From: Chrysemys picta bellii
Taxonomy: Eukaryota; Chordata; Testudines; Emydidae
NCBI RefSeq assembly: GCF_011386835.1
Contig: NC_088796.1
Location: 89,201,468 to 89,265,467, forward strand
Length of the DNA stretch: 64,000 bases
Direction of reading: 5' to 3'
The notes under the pieces were generated by a model, which was not told the DNA's origin, did no database searches, and saw only the letters and a program-made list of their open reading frames with translations. Position numbers and translations under genes: made by a program. This document shows, piece by piece, positions 35,197 through 48,600 of the stretch. Position 1 is the first letter of the stretch; the number at the start of each line of letters is the position of its first letter.

Positions 35197-37560
35197 ATAA
35201 GGAAGCACACCATGTGTGACTCAATCACCTGCAAACAAATCCAACCATAACGATCCAGGTGAAGCTAGAATGCTTGATTGCCATCTCAAGGCTTTAAAGG
35301 GTCCCAAATAAAGTAGATTACGGTTGTGAAGTTTTAGTACTATGCTTCAATGGTTAAAATTATACTTTGTCTCTTACAGAGGTTTAAAGCAGTTCTGACT
35401 TCTGTCAAACTTTTTTTACTGTTTTAAAACCTTAATTAGCTAGCAATAATTGTAATACTTTTAAACAGTCAGCTAAGTTGTACAATCATACAACAATGGC
35501 ATGAAGTAGGTGAAACAAAGTAATTCTAAGATCATATTTTGAATCCCTACCTGTGATTCAGATGCTAAATTTAGACTGATCCTCCCCCAGTAAATGGTAC
35601 GTTTAGTCCTTATCGTCACAAAGGCTGGAATAGTTAATCTGACCCTCTCAAACTACTACAGGGCTTTTGGATAGCCTTTTTTCCCCTCCTGTAATATCAT
35701 CTCTCTTCACCACAGAAGAATAGCATGGTTCCCATGGGAGGTCATGTCAAAGAGGCTGAACCTGCATTCAACAAAGCTAGCAAGATGGTGTGGATTAGCT
35801 TTACAACTCATTTTAGTAGGAAGATTCGGTTTTTGCCAAACTGACTTGAAGCTACCACTGTCTAAGGGAAGGCTAAAATGGTGTGCCATATATATTCCTT
35901 CCTTCACCCATCCACCATTGCATTTAAAGACATTTTTATGTGGGACTCCATGAGTAAACTTGAACACATTGAAGTTTATTATGCATAACAGAATACTTGC
36001 TCACTGTTATTGTACAATGTTTTTATTGTAACACGTTGAATGTATTCATTGTGGTAAACAAACATACAATACCTCCTCGTGCCATTAGGAAAGCTTTGGG
36101 AATGCTGGTCTCTCGTTGTTACTGCAAGGTGCCTGTTGAAGCAGGAGTTTAAAGTGGGGAAAGTCCACCACACCATCTATCACAGATTGTTTTAAAACAG
36201 CATGGTGAGAGCTATTAGCATCACACATACTCTCAGCTACCCCGGAGGTTTTGTCCTTGATTCCACTTGTAAATCCTGGTTGATAAAAGTGGGTAGGTTA
36301 CAGGGATTTGGATCCTGATACTGAAGGTCACCTGTATGCCATAGTCCAGTGTTTCAGACAGAAAGGGAAAAGAAAATGAAAGCAGCTTGGATCCTGTAAC
36401 TGCTTGTTCAAGAGGACTATTTTTATAACTTTAACAAATCCAAATCAACAGTTCAGATACTAATGCAGAATAGGAGACAGTAAAATAAGATTAGAGGAGA
36501 GAAGAGGTGGTAGGCATGACTAAATTGTACAAAGGACTGCACACTGCCTTTAAGTTATACTCTGCCAGCCAGGGAAATCTGATGCTTCACTCACTACTCA
36601 TGCACTTTATTTCCTTTCCAGTTATGTACTGTATACCATAGCTCACAGTGCCAGTAATCTGGCTATAATCATTTGAGCACAATTTTTTTGTATCTTAAAT
36701 AAAGGTAGTTGCCATACAATAAATAGGGCTGTGCTCAGAAGCTGCATTACACCTGGCCTTTGTTATACATAAATGAATGCATATAGACAAAATACACTTA
36801 TGAGAGGTGAGAGTTTCTGAATAATGTAACTTTAAGCGGTCCTAAGAAATGCATTGCAATGTTCTCCTCTATACAGTAACAAAGGCAGACACAGAAATAT
36901 TACATTTCTGAAACTTTTCCTCTCACAATACATTGTGTTCATGGTTTGGGGGTAGGCTATACAAACTTAAGAAAAAACACAAGCATTTTGTAGCGTGACA
37001 GAGGAATGGGAGAGACAAGAGGACACCACCTCTAAAAATGTGGGCAAAGTTGGGATGTATTGCCTTTGACAGTACATAGTTGCAGTTTTTAGTGAAAAGG
37101 TCAATTCTCTATCCCAACTCTCCAGCCATTAGGTAATATTACACATCAGACAGCTTAAAAAAATAAGATGGACATTAATTTATGACTGTCATGCATTACA
37201 TGGGGGATTGAATCATCTGTAAATAAAAACTTACTTTCTAAATGGTTTTTGAAGGATTTGGATTCTAACTGTAATTTTTTAAAATGTAAAAGGCAAGGGG
37301 CTTATGTCAACTGTATAGAAAAGAATTTTAGAACTAAAGCTTTTTCTAGTGGGGCAAGAGAAATTAGATTTACTCAGAACTGTGGTTTTAAACAGCTTTG
37401 TATATTGCCTAAAATCATTTGTACTCACTTTGAGTTTCCTGAATGAAGTTATGAACTTGACAGGGTGGCGAACTGATTTTTGTTCTTGTTCAAAATGTTT
37501 TTGCAATGAAGCCTGATCAATTTTAGAAAAACATTTTAAAATAAAACTAAAACTTTTTCA
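35197..37560 (+). other. GOLM1: GOLM1 3' UTR region, end not resolved
   Basis: Non-coding sequence follows the stop codon. AATAAA hexamers occur at 35307, 36698, 36719, 37222 and 37540. The pair at 36698/36719 would give a ~1.5-kb UTR, and the one at 37540 about 2.35 kb. The outer bound given here is a maximum, and the real cleavage site cannot be chosen from sequence alone. Confidence 0.55.
36698..36724 (+). terminator. Paired polyadenylation signals, GOLM1 candidate
   Basis: Two AATAAA hexamers lie 21 bp apart (36698-36703 and 36719-36724) about 1.5 kb past the GOLM1 stop, followed by a TG/T-rich stretch. This arrangement is typical of a real cleavage site. A competing signal is at 37540. 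Confidence 0.5.
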
Positions 37561-39379
37561 GTGTGTATTTAACTAATTTTAAACAGGGTTGGCTTACTTT
37601 CAATGTTAGCTCCTAGTGTGGGGGGTTGAGGGGGAGGAGAGAGCTGATTCATTCACCCAATTTCTAATTCATGTATTCTATAAATGTGATACAGTACAGA
37701 AGTTATTGCTAGTTTCTTAACATGTTACCTGTTGACCAGCTTGTGTATTTCCAGTAGAAGGTGGTTTCCTTTGAAAGTGTGCAGTCCAATTTGCCTGGAA
37801 GTCTAGTAATAATAATTCTTCACAATGCAGAGAAGTAGAGAGGTCAGTACACTAAAGTATTTTTGTATTGAATTTACATAGGAGAGAAGTTAACTTAAAT
37901 ATTGATTTCTAATATATTTAGTCTGCCAATTTTGGGTGTTCAGTTTCAACTTTGATTAAACCATTTTGTAGAGATGGTTAGAAGTTGTCCAGCAGAACAC
38001 TTTACCATCAATGTCAATTTATTGAAAGCTAAATGTTGTTTTTCAAGTGATGGTCCAACTGAATTTAGAAAAAAGTGTTTTATAATAAAACTCAGCCAAG
38101 TTCAGAACAAAACGTTTTGATAAACATTTCAATCAACCCCAAATGAAGGCTTTGGAACTCTTGATTTTTGGGAAATTTAAATGTTTGTTCCATTTTGGAA
38201 CACAGACGTTTAAAATTACATAATTTCCCGCAAAAAGAAAAATCCAGCTCATCTTGCCTTCTGGTCTTGCTTTTAATCCAACTGTTATTCTTAGCACTGG
38301 CTTAGAGTGAGGCATAAACTCAGTCAGGAGTTCTGCCACTCCTAACTTTCACAAAACATCTGCTTGCCTCAAGAGAAGACTGTGTACTGTTGCTTTGAAT
38401 GAATTTTCAACCCTCTTGTAACCAAAAAACCCTTCCCCTACAGTAGATCTGGGCAATGAGGTAGGCAAAACTTTGCAGAGAGACTATGAAGTGCCTGCTT
38501 TGCTTGCTGTATTACCAGTTTGACTTGACAAGTGCTTTGCAAACAGATCTACCTTTCCAAATAGGTTTATAAGAGTTGGAGTATCAAGCCATTTAAAGAT
38601 TCTGGCCATGATCTTCAAGCTTCTTGAAAGGCCTAGACCCAAACTCCTCAAAGACAGGCTCTTTGTTACCATGATTTTATAGCAGTTCTGATCAGGAACA
38701 ATGGAACTGTCAACTCCCAGAGTGGTGCTTACAGCTCCCTGTCCATGGTTTTGGAACTCCCTTCCATAAGAAATTAAACAAACTTTATCAGGTTTGAAAC
38801 ATGACCCAACTCTATTAACTATGTGTAAATGCTATGATAAACAATTTACTATACACTCATTCTTGCATAGAGGGAAGGTCAGAGATTAATGATGATTAGA
38901 CTGGATGGTAGACAGATGTATCCAAGCACCTTACAGCAGTACCATACTATCTCATGTAGAAATACTGATTAAAGCAACTGCTGTGCAGTTGATTTGAGCA
39001 ATTAGCCCCTTGTAAGTCTTCATGTCCAGACAGCTACAAAAGCTAGGTCTAGAAAAAATTCCTTAATGAGATTTCCCCCCCTCTTCCTTTTGTTACATCT
39101 TGGCTTAACTGAGAAGTGTTTATATAAATGTGAATACACTGCTTCTCCCTAAAGGTAACAGAGGCCCATTTTGCTTTTAAATGAAAAAAGTGAAATTATG
39201 TAAATCACATGGGATCAGAGTAAAGTAGCTGCCTCTGGAACAGCCTGTAGTTATAGCCATCAAGTGCCTATAAAAATAGTGCTCTTACACTACAGCTTTG
39301 CCGTTGCATCATAACTACACTTCATTCAAATAAGTAAGTTATTTGGCTCAATATACCAGAGAAATTGAACACTTGTTTC
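37561..39379. other. Intergenic, no gene recognised
   Basis: AT-rich sequence between the last GOLM1 polyadenylation signal and the CR1 block. Nothing coding is supported. Confidence 0.45.
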
Positions 39380-39430
39380 ATACAGGCAGACAGACTCTCC
39401 TGGCCTTAAACTCTATCAGTCTATGAATAT
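39380..39430 (+). mobile_element. CR1-type LINE 3' tail fragment
   Basis: CTCCTGGCCTTAAACTCTAT followed by CAGTCTATGAATA is a CR1 3' tail, separate from the large CR1 that begins about 100 bp further right. Confidence 0.6.
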
Positions 39431-39529
39431 CTTTTGAGTTTGCGAGGCTGGGAAAAAAATCATTTTTACTTGTAAGCTGAGCAAATGTGATGGTAATTAA
39501 GATAAAAACCTGGAACCCCAGGGACAAAC

Positions 39530-42181
39530 ATATCAGATTAGTATCGTCGATATCTGTATATTAATGCAAGAAATATGGGGAACAAACAGGAAGAACTAGA
39601 AATAAACATAACTATGGAATAGCTGGCATCACAGAGATTTCGTGGGATAATATTCCAGAAGGGTACAGCTGGCTCAGGAAGGACAGGCACGAGGTGTTGC
39701 CTTGTATACAGTTTTGATATACACTTGGACTGAGGTTGAAATGGAAAGAGACAGAATTGTTGAAAGTTTCTGGGTAGGTGTAAAAGGGGTAATAAACAAA
39801 CAAACCAGGAGTGATGTCATGGTAGGATTCTATTGTAGAACACCTAACTAGGAAGAAGAGATGAATGAGACTTTTTTTTTTTTTAAACTAACAAAAGCAT
39901 CCCAAGCACAGGACTTCAACTATCCAGACATCTGTTGGGAAAATAATACAGCAGGGGACAAATCATCCAACAAGTTCTTGGAATACATTGGAAACAGCAA
40001 TTAGGAGAGAGGCTGTTCTAGACTTGATTGTGACAAACAGGGAGGAACTGGTTGAGAATTTGAAAGTGGAAGGCAGCTTGGGCAAAAGTGATCATGAAAT
40101 GACAGATCATGATTCTAAGGAATGGTAGGAGGGAAAACTGCCCAGTAAAGGTAATGATTTCAAGAAGGCAGCTTTAGCAAACTCAGTGAATTGGTAGGTA
40201 AGATCCCATGGGAAGTAAGTCTAAGGGGAAAAACAGAGAGTTGGCTGTTTTTCAAGGAGACATTAAGGGTACAACAGCAAACTATCACTGTGCCACAAAG
40301 ATAGGAAATATGGCAAGTGACCCCGCTGGCTTAACCAAGAGATCTTCAATGATCTGAAACTCAAAAAGAGTCCTACAAAAAATGGAAATTAGGTCTAATT
40401 ACAAAGGATAAATATAAATAAAGAATACAAGTATGTAGGGACAAAATTAGAAAGGCCAAGGCACAAAATGTGATTCAACTAGAGACAAAGGGTAATAGGA
40501 AAACATTCTACAAATACTTTACAAGCAAGAGGAAGACCAAGGACAGGGTAGACCCATTACTCAATTGGGGGGTGGGGGGTGGGGGGAGGGACAGGAGAGA
40601 GAGAGACAATAACAGAAAATGTGGAAAAGGCAGCAGTGCTAATTGTTTCGTTTCAGTTTTCACCAAACAGGTTAGTAACTACTGAACACCAGTAAAAATG
40701 AGGTAGGAGCTGTGGCTAAAATAGGGAAAAAAGTTAGATGTCTTCAAGTCACCAGGGCCTGATGAAATACGTCCTAGAATACTCAAGGAGTTAACTGAGG
40801 AGATATGAGCCATTAGTGATCATCATCAAAAACTCATGGAAGACAGGAAAGATTCCAGAGGACAAATATAGTGCCAATCTATAAAAAGGGGAATAAGAAC
40901 AACCCAGGGAATTAGACCTCTGTGTTTAACTTCAGTACCTGGAAAGATAATGGAGCAAATAATTAAACAATCAATTTGCAAACATCTAGAAGATAATAAG
41001 GTGATGAGCAATAGTCTGCATGGATTTCTCAAGAACAAATTGTGTCAAACTGACCTAATAGCTTTCTTTGACAGGATAACAAACCTTGTGGATAGGGAGG
41101 AAGTGGTAGGTGGTATAGCTTTGACTTTAGGAAGGCTTTTCATACTGTGTCGCATGACCGTCTCATAAATAAACAAGGGAAACAACCTAGATGGAGCTAC
41201 TCTAAGGTAGGTGGATAACTAGTTGGAAAACCATTCCCGAAGAGTAGTTATCAGTGGTTCAGTTACAATCTGGAAGGGCATATCAAGGGGGGTCCTTCAG
41301 GGATCAGTTCTGTTCATTATCTTCATAAATTATTTGGATAATGGCATAGAGAGAACATGTAAAGTTTGTGGAGAATAGGAGTAAATTCAAAATGATCTGA
41401 AGTAAATAGGATGAAATTCAATAAGGACAAATGCAAAGTACTCCACTTAGGAAGGAGCAATCAATTGCACACGTACAAAATGAGAAATGACTGCCTGGGA
41501 AGGAATACTGCAGAAAGGGATCTGGGGACTATGGTGGATCACAAGCTAAATATGAGTTAGTGTAACACTCTTGCAACAACAACAAGCCACCATCATTCTG
41601 GGATGTATTAGCAGGAGTTCTGTAAGCAAGACACAAGAAGTAATTCTTTCACTCTACTCCATGCGGATAAGGCCTCAACTGTAGTATTGTGTCCAGTTCT
41701 GGACGCCACATTTCAGGAAATATGTGGACAAATTGGAGAAAGTTCAGAGGAGAACAACAAAAATGATTAAAGGTCTGGAAAACATGATCTATGAGGAAAG
41801 ATTGAAAAAACTGGGTTTAGTCTGGAGAAGAGAAGACGGGGGCATAACAGTTTTCAAGTATATAAAAGGTTGTTACAAGGAGGAGGGCAAAAAATTGTTC
41901 TTGTTAATCTCTGATGATAGGACAAGAAGCAATGGGCTTAAATTGCAGCAAGGGAAGTTTAGGTTGGATATTAGAAAAAACTTCCTATCAGGGTGGTTAA
42001 GCACTGGAATAAATTGCATAGGGAGGTTGTAGAATCTCCATCTTTGGAGGTTTTTAAGAACAGGTTAGACAAACATTTGTCAGGAATGGTCAAGTTATTA
42101 CGTAGTCCTACTTTGAGTGCAGGAGACTGAACTAGATAACTTCTTGAGGTCCCTTCTAGTCGCACACTTCTATGATTCTAT
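39530..42181 (+). mobile_element. CR1 LINE, near-full-length ORF2, heavily decayed
   Basis: Endonuclease remnants come first (AGITEISWDN, then [10 protein letters not shown]), then RT connection and fingers (SPGPDEI-like, LHGFLKNKLCQTDLIAFFDR), then CR1 thumb and C-terminal sequence ([20 protein letters not shown]). It ends in the CR1 3' UTR and TATGATTCTATAAT tail at 42181. Many frameshifts and stops break the frame and the palm motifs are damaged, with an apparent small deletion near the catalytic FADD box. It fills most of the gap between the converging GOLM1 and NAA35 genes. Confidence 0.92.
40567..40590 (+). repeat. G-run cluster, potential G-quadruplex
   Basis: Three runs of six G separated by single T, then A and GGG, within the decayed CR1. 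It fits the four-G-tract rule for an intramolecular quadruplex. Confidence 0.6.
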
Positions 42182-42616
42182 AATGTCACTTTCAGAGAGT
42201 CCTTGTTCAAACCAGAATTTCACTTTAACTCAGCTGCGCCTATCAGACAGGCTCTACTGTACTATATCATATTCAGCCATGAGTGTTATTAAATCCTTAC
42301 AAACACCACTGTCAGTCAGAATTCATTAAAATGATTTATGATTAAATCTGTAATAAAACCAAATATCGTACAATGTTGTTCAATAATGCAGTTGATTAAA
42401 AACCATTTCACCCATAGAACATTATACAAACCACTTTAAAACAGCAGTTGTCATTCAGGTCATAGAAGGAAGTCAGACTAAAGATATTCCATACAACAGT
42501 ACTTTTATCCAAGAGATCCATTTAACTTCTGGCTACAGTATAAAATACTCCATTTCAAAGCAGGTATCTGAAATACAGATTACAGTTCAGGTATCCTAAT
42601 AATAATCTCTTGTCTT
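42182..42616 (-). other. NAA35: NAA35 3' UTR (proximal part)
   Basis: Unique AT-rich sequence lies between the NAA35 stop and the 3' end of an opposite-strand CR1. Only weak hexamer variants (GATAAA, CATAAA) are visible on the minus strand. UTR assignment is by position. Confidence 0.5.
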
Positions 42617-42676
42617 TCAAACAAGTTTCACAACTGGGAAATATTTGTGAGGAGAGAAGTCAAATTCTGGAGGAAC
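42617..42676 (-). CDS. NAA35: NAA35 terminal coding exon and stop
   Basis: This terminal exon encodes [19 protein letters not shown] and TGA (complement of 42617-42619) after acceptor CTTCTTCTAG. It ends with the same C-terminus as human. The next ~440 bp downstream on the minus strand contain no AATAAA or ATTAAA, so the polyadenylation site is unresolved and may lie in or beyond the adjacent CR1. Confidence 0.96.
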   Translation of the reverse strand, partial: VPPEFDFSPHKYFPVVKLV

Positions 42677-45600
42677 CTAGAAGAAGAGAGAATATTAAAA
42701 GATTACTCTGACATACATCACTACTGATTTTATTCCAAAAGGGGAATTCATGGCATACTTATCTTAGAAGAAAATGCTAGTTTTGCCTACTTGTTTTTTT
42801 TTCTTGTTTTGTTTTTTTAAGATTTAAAATATAAAAACACAAACCAAGAAAATCCTGTCAGCTAAAAATCAACTTAAAAAAACCCAACAACATCAAAAGC
42901 TATTCTGAGTTGTGGAAAATAGTCTCTGAAAGACTAGTCATCACTAGTGAGGGGCGAAGAGGGACGCTGCCATCTGGGGAAGCCATCAGCCTTCTCAGTT
43001 AGAGCTTGTACTAAGATAGAGTTGGTACCAACAGAGAGAGGGGAAAAAAGAAAAGTACAACTGAACTGATACAAAATAAGGAGATAGATGGAAAAATTAA
43101 AATCTCACTGAGTCAGACATAAGACCTCATGTGGGCTGTAGCCCATGAAAGCTTATGCTCAAATAAATTTGTTAGTCTAAGGTGCCACAACTACTCCTGT
43201 TCTTTTTGCCTTGGGGAAGTCAGTCCTCTTATATACTGTATTGGAACCATGCACAAGTACTGAAGAGGTGAGGCACTTTTTTTATTTTTAATTGTCTTCC
43301 TGAAATTGCTTCTCTTTCCAAGTACACAAGATTGAAAACTAAAAATGCTGATCTACCCTTTTAATTGCTATCCCACCAGCACCTTGCTTCTTGTCCACCC
43401 ACCCACTTGCCCAAAATGTGTGTTCCCCCTACTTCTGTTTCCACCTTCTGGATACTCCCTCTGCCCCACCAATGCTTTCCTCTACTCTCCACCTCACCCA
43501 CTATCTGCCCCAGGCTCAGCTAATTTCTTCTGTTCACCCTCCCCAACCTGCTGCTGCTTCTCCCCAATCCTCAACCCTTCTACTGCTTACTTGTACTTCC
43601 TTGGACCCATTGCTATCAACTGCTCTCCCTTCCTCTTAATGTCTAACCCTATCCATACACATCTGCTGTTGCGTCCATCATTAGCCTCACCTTCCACATC
43701 ATAGCTCCTGTCTTTGTTGCTATTTATATTCTAAATGCAGCTTCCCAGCTAATTTCCATCCCAATGTTCAAACATTTGAGGGAATAACAAATTTCAAAAC
43801 TTGAAGTGACAGCTGGTCAACATTTATTTTTTAATTCTAATTTTTTTCCATATTTGGATCAGATTTGTATTCCCTCTAAGGCTTAGAGTAGTTAAAAACT
43901 GAACCTGTGCATTCAACTATTAGATCTGTGGCAGAAATGGAACTGTTGACTGTTATTCAGTAGTTAAAGACAATAAATTCAATTTGATTGTGATTTTCTT
44001 ACCTTAGAATCCTTCTTGTGACCTCCTGCCAGCAGCTTCATGACCACAATGTTGGGTTTAGCAACTTTTAGAATTCGGTTGACCTAACAGAAAGTAGTAA
44101 AACTTTCAAGTGACAATTTATGGCCAAGAAAAAATAATTGAAAAAAAATCAAGCTGCTTTCAGAATATAATACTTTGACTGGAATATTGATCCCATTTTA
44201 AAAGAGGTCAAAGCAATTTGTACTAAATTTTCAAATTATATTTAACCAGTTTGATAAGGCAACTAACTATGTTTAATACAATAGCATTATTAATATAAAA
44301 TAGACCATACAAAACATGGTATTTCATATTCATTCTCATGATTGTCAAACCTCTGCAGATTTCAAAGTATTATTTGTCAGGGGTTGACTTTGTGCTTCAT
44401 GTTGCACAGGACACATTCCTTCCCTAACAAGCTGCTGTTCTTATACACCATGGTATACAGCGAGCAGCTCAATGTGGGAAGTTGACAATTTTAAATTAAA
44501 TACTTGAGCACTTTAATAACTAAATTATAATTTTCTGATACATTTTAATTCATAACAAAAGTATTTCAGTTAGAACTAATGACAAAGCCAATAATGTATT
44601 CCAAACAAGAGCTTCTACTTCTGTTTCTCTACATTTCAGTTCAGCCTTACCTCATGATCTGGGTTCGGAATATTCTCCAGTATCATTTTAGCCTGTTGGA
44701 AGTGTTTGCTAGCTGCCATATAGAGATCAGAGGACTGTGGAGGGGGGCTGTATTTATTTAGGTCAGACATTTCCTAAATATCACAAAATATATATATATA
44801 TATTAAAACTAATAGTCAACAACACATAAACCTTTCTACATTGATTTCTGATCCCAATCAAAGCAATCAAAATATTTAATTAAAACCATTTTTTTCTTAA
44901 ATCAACTGAGTACTGGTTAAAATATTAACACCACTAAATAGCAGAGGTCAAATTAGTATTTGTTTTAACCAGTTAAATATCTCATGTATTTTAATCTTTA
45001 TTAAATAGCTTATTATTTTAGAACACCAAAAAGTGTGCTAAGACACCTTACAGCACAAATAAATGACATGATCCCTGCTCTGGAGAACTTGCAATCTATT
45101 TGCAGCAGTGATGCCATCAAGTAGGCAGCAAAACAGTGAGGAGTAACTAAGGAGGAAAGACGGACAGGGGAAGAGCAGTAAGATTAGATGGTTATTAAGC
45201 ACAGGCTTGCGTGCACAGGTTGAAGAAGTTACTTTTCCTTAAAAAAAAAAAAATTGCATAATTCTAAAGATAGGTAAGATGATATAGCCTTGTTGACACA
45301 GAAAGCAAGGACGGTCTGATCGGCATTATCAATGTTTCATTTTACAAACTGCCTTCATATTTGTTTCACATACCTTGCTTGCTTGCTGCAACAGTAATAA
45401 TACTTTGGCTGTTCAACAACTACCTTTTCTAAATGTATATCATTCTAGCTGATAGTCTGTCAAATTTGATATCTTTTTCACACAAATGCACACATTACAA
45501 AGAGTAACAGCAACAAAACTTGGCAAAAAAGTCCAATTTTAGCAAAGTTCAATTCATTTTCCTTACTGCAAATACAGTGAATAGCCTCGTCATTCTCTAC

Positions 45601-48600
45601 TTTGGTTAAATAATAACTTAGAAAAATGAAAGATACTTTTAACTTATAACACAGTACTTAAAGGCATGATACTGTTCTTCAATACATTGAGATGCATCAA
45701 TATGTGCTATAAAATCAGCCACTAGGCATGTATGTGTACATGCAGGGCCTGATTTTACAAGAAATGTACAAACATATTGAAGAGCAGAGTTGAATCTAAG
45801 TGTTTTAAGATTGTTTGGAAAGAGTTCACCTTGAACTGCAGATAGTGCACTGGTGGTGGTGTGATGACACTGTTGAATGGAGCAAACCTGTGCTCATATC
45901 GAACTTGCTCACTATCAAGCTCAAATTTGGGTTTTCTCACTTTACCATCCATGTCAAAAGCGATCATTGTCTAAGGGGAAGGAAGGGAAAAAAAAGACCA
46001 AAGTGAAACCTTTAGCATTTTGTCATAACACACAAGCACTACCGCATCTTGGAATCAGCAATGGTACACACGGGAGGATGGGAAAAAAGGCATTCTGAAA
46101 TACTTTTCCAGGCATTTGATGCAAAAAGGTTATAACTGTATTTCTCCTGTCTCTGGATTCTACTCTTGTCTATTTGTCTGCCTAGAGAATGGACTTTTCA
46201 TATGTGCTTTATAATGCATCAAAGAAGTCAGGCAAATGGTTAGCAAGATAACTCCTCTTCTTTTTAATCTTGAGAGGGTGGAGTGATACATGAAAGAGCC
46301 TACTCAGATATCAAATCACCTCTGAAGCACTTCTGTTGGGTCAGCTAATATTTCACCTCTACTCACGTGTCAGAGAGCAGAAAATGGGGAGGCTAGGGAA
46401 TCAGCATTCCATTTCTTTTAGCACTATATGGTACTTCCATTTTAACGTATCTTTAGTGCTTGTTTTATAATATTTCAGCTAGTATCATTTACAGTTTTTG
46501 GTATCCAACCTGGTTTAGTGACAGGGGAGGGCACTATCAAGTTCCAGTGTCTAAAGATAATGGCTTCAGCAGACTATTCATCCTTTCTCAAAAAAAAAAA
46601 AAAAAAGGGTGGGGGGATTTTAATGCTTAACACCACCATATAACAAAATTGAACCCTATGTAGACCATATGTTCAGTAATAAGTTACCTTGTACATCCCA
46701 GCACACATATTCTGATATGCTTGGCTCATGGTGATCTCTCTGCTCAGAGGGCGAACTGTAAATTCCATATACAAAGATTTTTCACTCAAAATAATGATAC
46801 AGAACAAATGCAAGCAATTTTTTTTTTGCAACTACTAGTTCATTAAAATCGTTAATTGCAAATATCACATGGTTTTCCTGTCACCTTCTCTAAAAATTAG
46901 AAACTCTCCTTTTAAATTAAGACTTACAGACATGTTCATTTGGTCCACAGTTAAGCAAGGTACTTAAGTACATACCTAACTTTTATTCACGAGTAGTCCC
47001 TGGACTTTAATGGGACAATTTACATTCTCAAAGCTAAGCACAAGCTTACATACCTTGCGGAACTGGAGCCCGATAGAACTTCTTAGGAATAGAATAAAAA
47101 TTTGATCTGACAATACATACTCTACCTCACACTCAGACAAACGTTGCCTTCATAAAGCTATACTTTTTGTAGGACAGTGTTTCCCAAAGCATGGGCATGC
47201 TCCCCTGGAAGTGTGGAACAGTAGTAATAAACATTTCTCTCACAGTGTGCTGCTAACATGGTGCAGTTGAAGGAGAGAGACAGGTAATTTGTCTTCCTGA
47301 AGAGAGGCTCAGTTTGCAAAGAGTTGGGAAGTGCTGGTGTATGGATTAAATCATATTCAATTAATCAAAAACAAGTTTCACATGCAGCCCCAGGCAACAA
47401 CTCTGTTTTTTTTCCCTAATAGAAGACAGTAAGGACAAAACATTAACCTCACAAGTATAAGAATCAGGAGCAACTCTTTGGGTATGTCTGCACTGTAACA
47501 TAAGACGGGCTTGAGCCTGGGCTCAAGCACAAACTTCCACTGCATCTACCCAGCAATTGCGCTAACCCGAGGTTTGGACCCATGGTCCCAGGTCCCGGCA
47601 AGGCTGGAGGGTCTGAGCCCTATTGCTTTGCAGTGTAGATGCAGCCTTGCTTCATTCAGGCCCCCGGGGTCAGCCAGAAGTATCACATGATTCCATGAGA
47701 CAACTTCCTTAACGCTCTCTATCCCAATCTGCAATCCACTCTATTGAAAACAGAAGCCACCTCCCCTTTGTGAACAGCAGCAAACCAGATCAGCATTAAC
47801 CCACTCTCTTCTGATCACCAATCTGTCAGAGAGCCTTCTGGGTTTGCAATGGAGAGCGAAACAATGAGGCCTTTTGCAAAGCGAGCTGCTTCCTGGTAAC
47901 AAACAGGGCAGGCAGTAAAGTCTTCCCACCGTGCACCACAGTCCTAGTGGCCACATTTGGGGAAAGGGATGGTGCTAGGGACTCTGGGATATGCGCACTG
48001 CAGTGTGAATGCAAAAGCCCTAGGTTTGAGCATGGGTTAGAAAAGTACCAACATTGGGTTAAAATACAATGTAAGTGCTCATGCCCAGGGTTCCCTAACA
48101 TGGGTCAGCTGACTTGAGTCCCATGAACCCTGGGCTTACATTGCAGTGTAGACATACCACTTGAGGTCAGTGAAGTTACACAGGTATAATGCCAGTATGA
48201 GAGAAATAAAAGACACTCTAAACCTATTATACCTTTTTTCTTTTTCTTTGTTTTCTTACTACTACGGCCTTTCTGCTGCTCTTCCATTATTCTCTCTTCT
48301 GCCATTTGAGAGCTATCAGCACGGCTCAGTGTTGACATCAGCCAGGCATAGAGAAACTCAGACAGATACCTACAATAAAAATAGTATCCAGCTATTACAT
48401 ACTACACAGCAAACTATATATAATGCGTGTGCTGTTATTACACATTGTGCATTTTCTTTCATGAAGAAAACAGATGGCCATGCTCAATTGATATTTCCTT
48501 TAGACGAATTGAAGGGAAAAAAAAGTCTCAACATCATAAACTCAGTGATGGTATAAAATGACTTTTGTTCTTTTGCTAGTTTAAATCAAAGCCAGGGTAT

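Noticed and set aside
43345..43704. 119-codon plus-strand frame rich in P, S, L and C
   Set aside because: It is a by-product of the pyrimidine-rich tract in a NAA35 intron, antisense to the gene.
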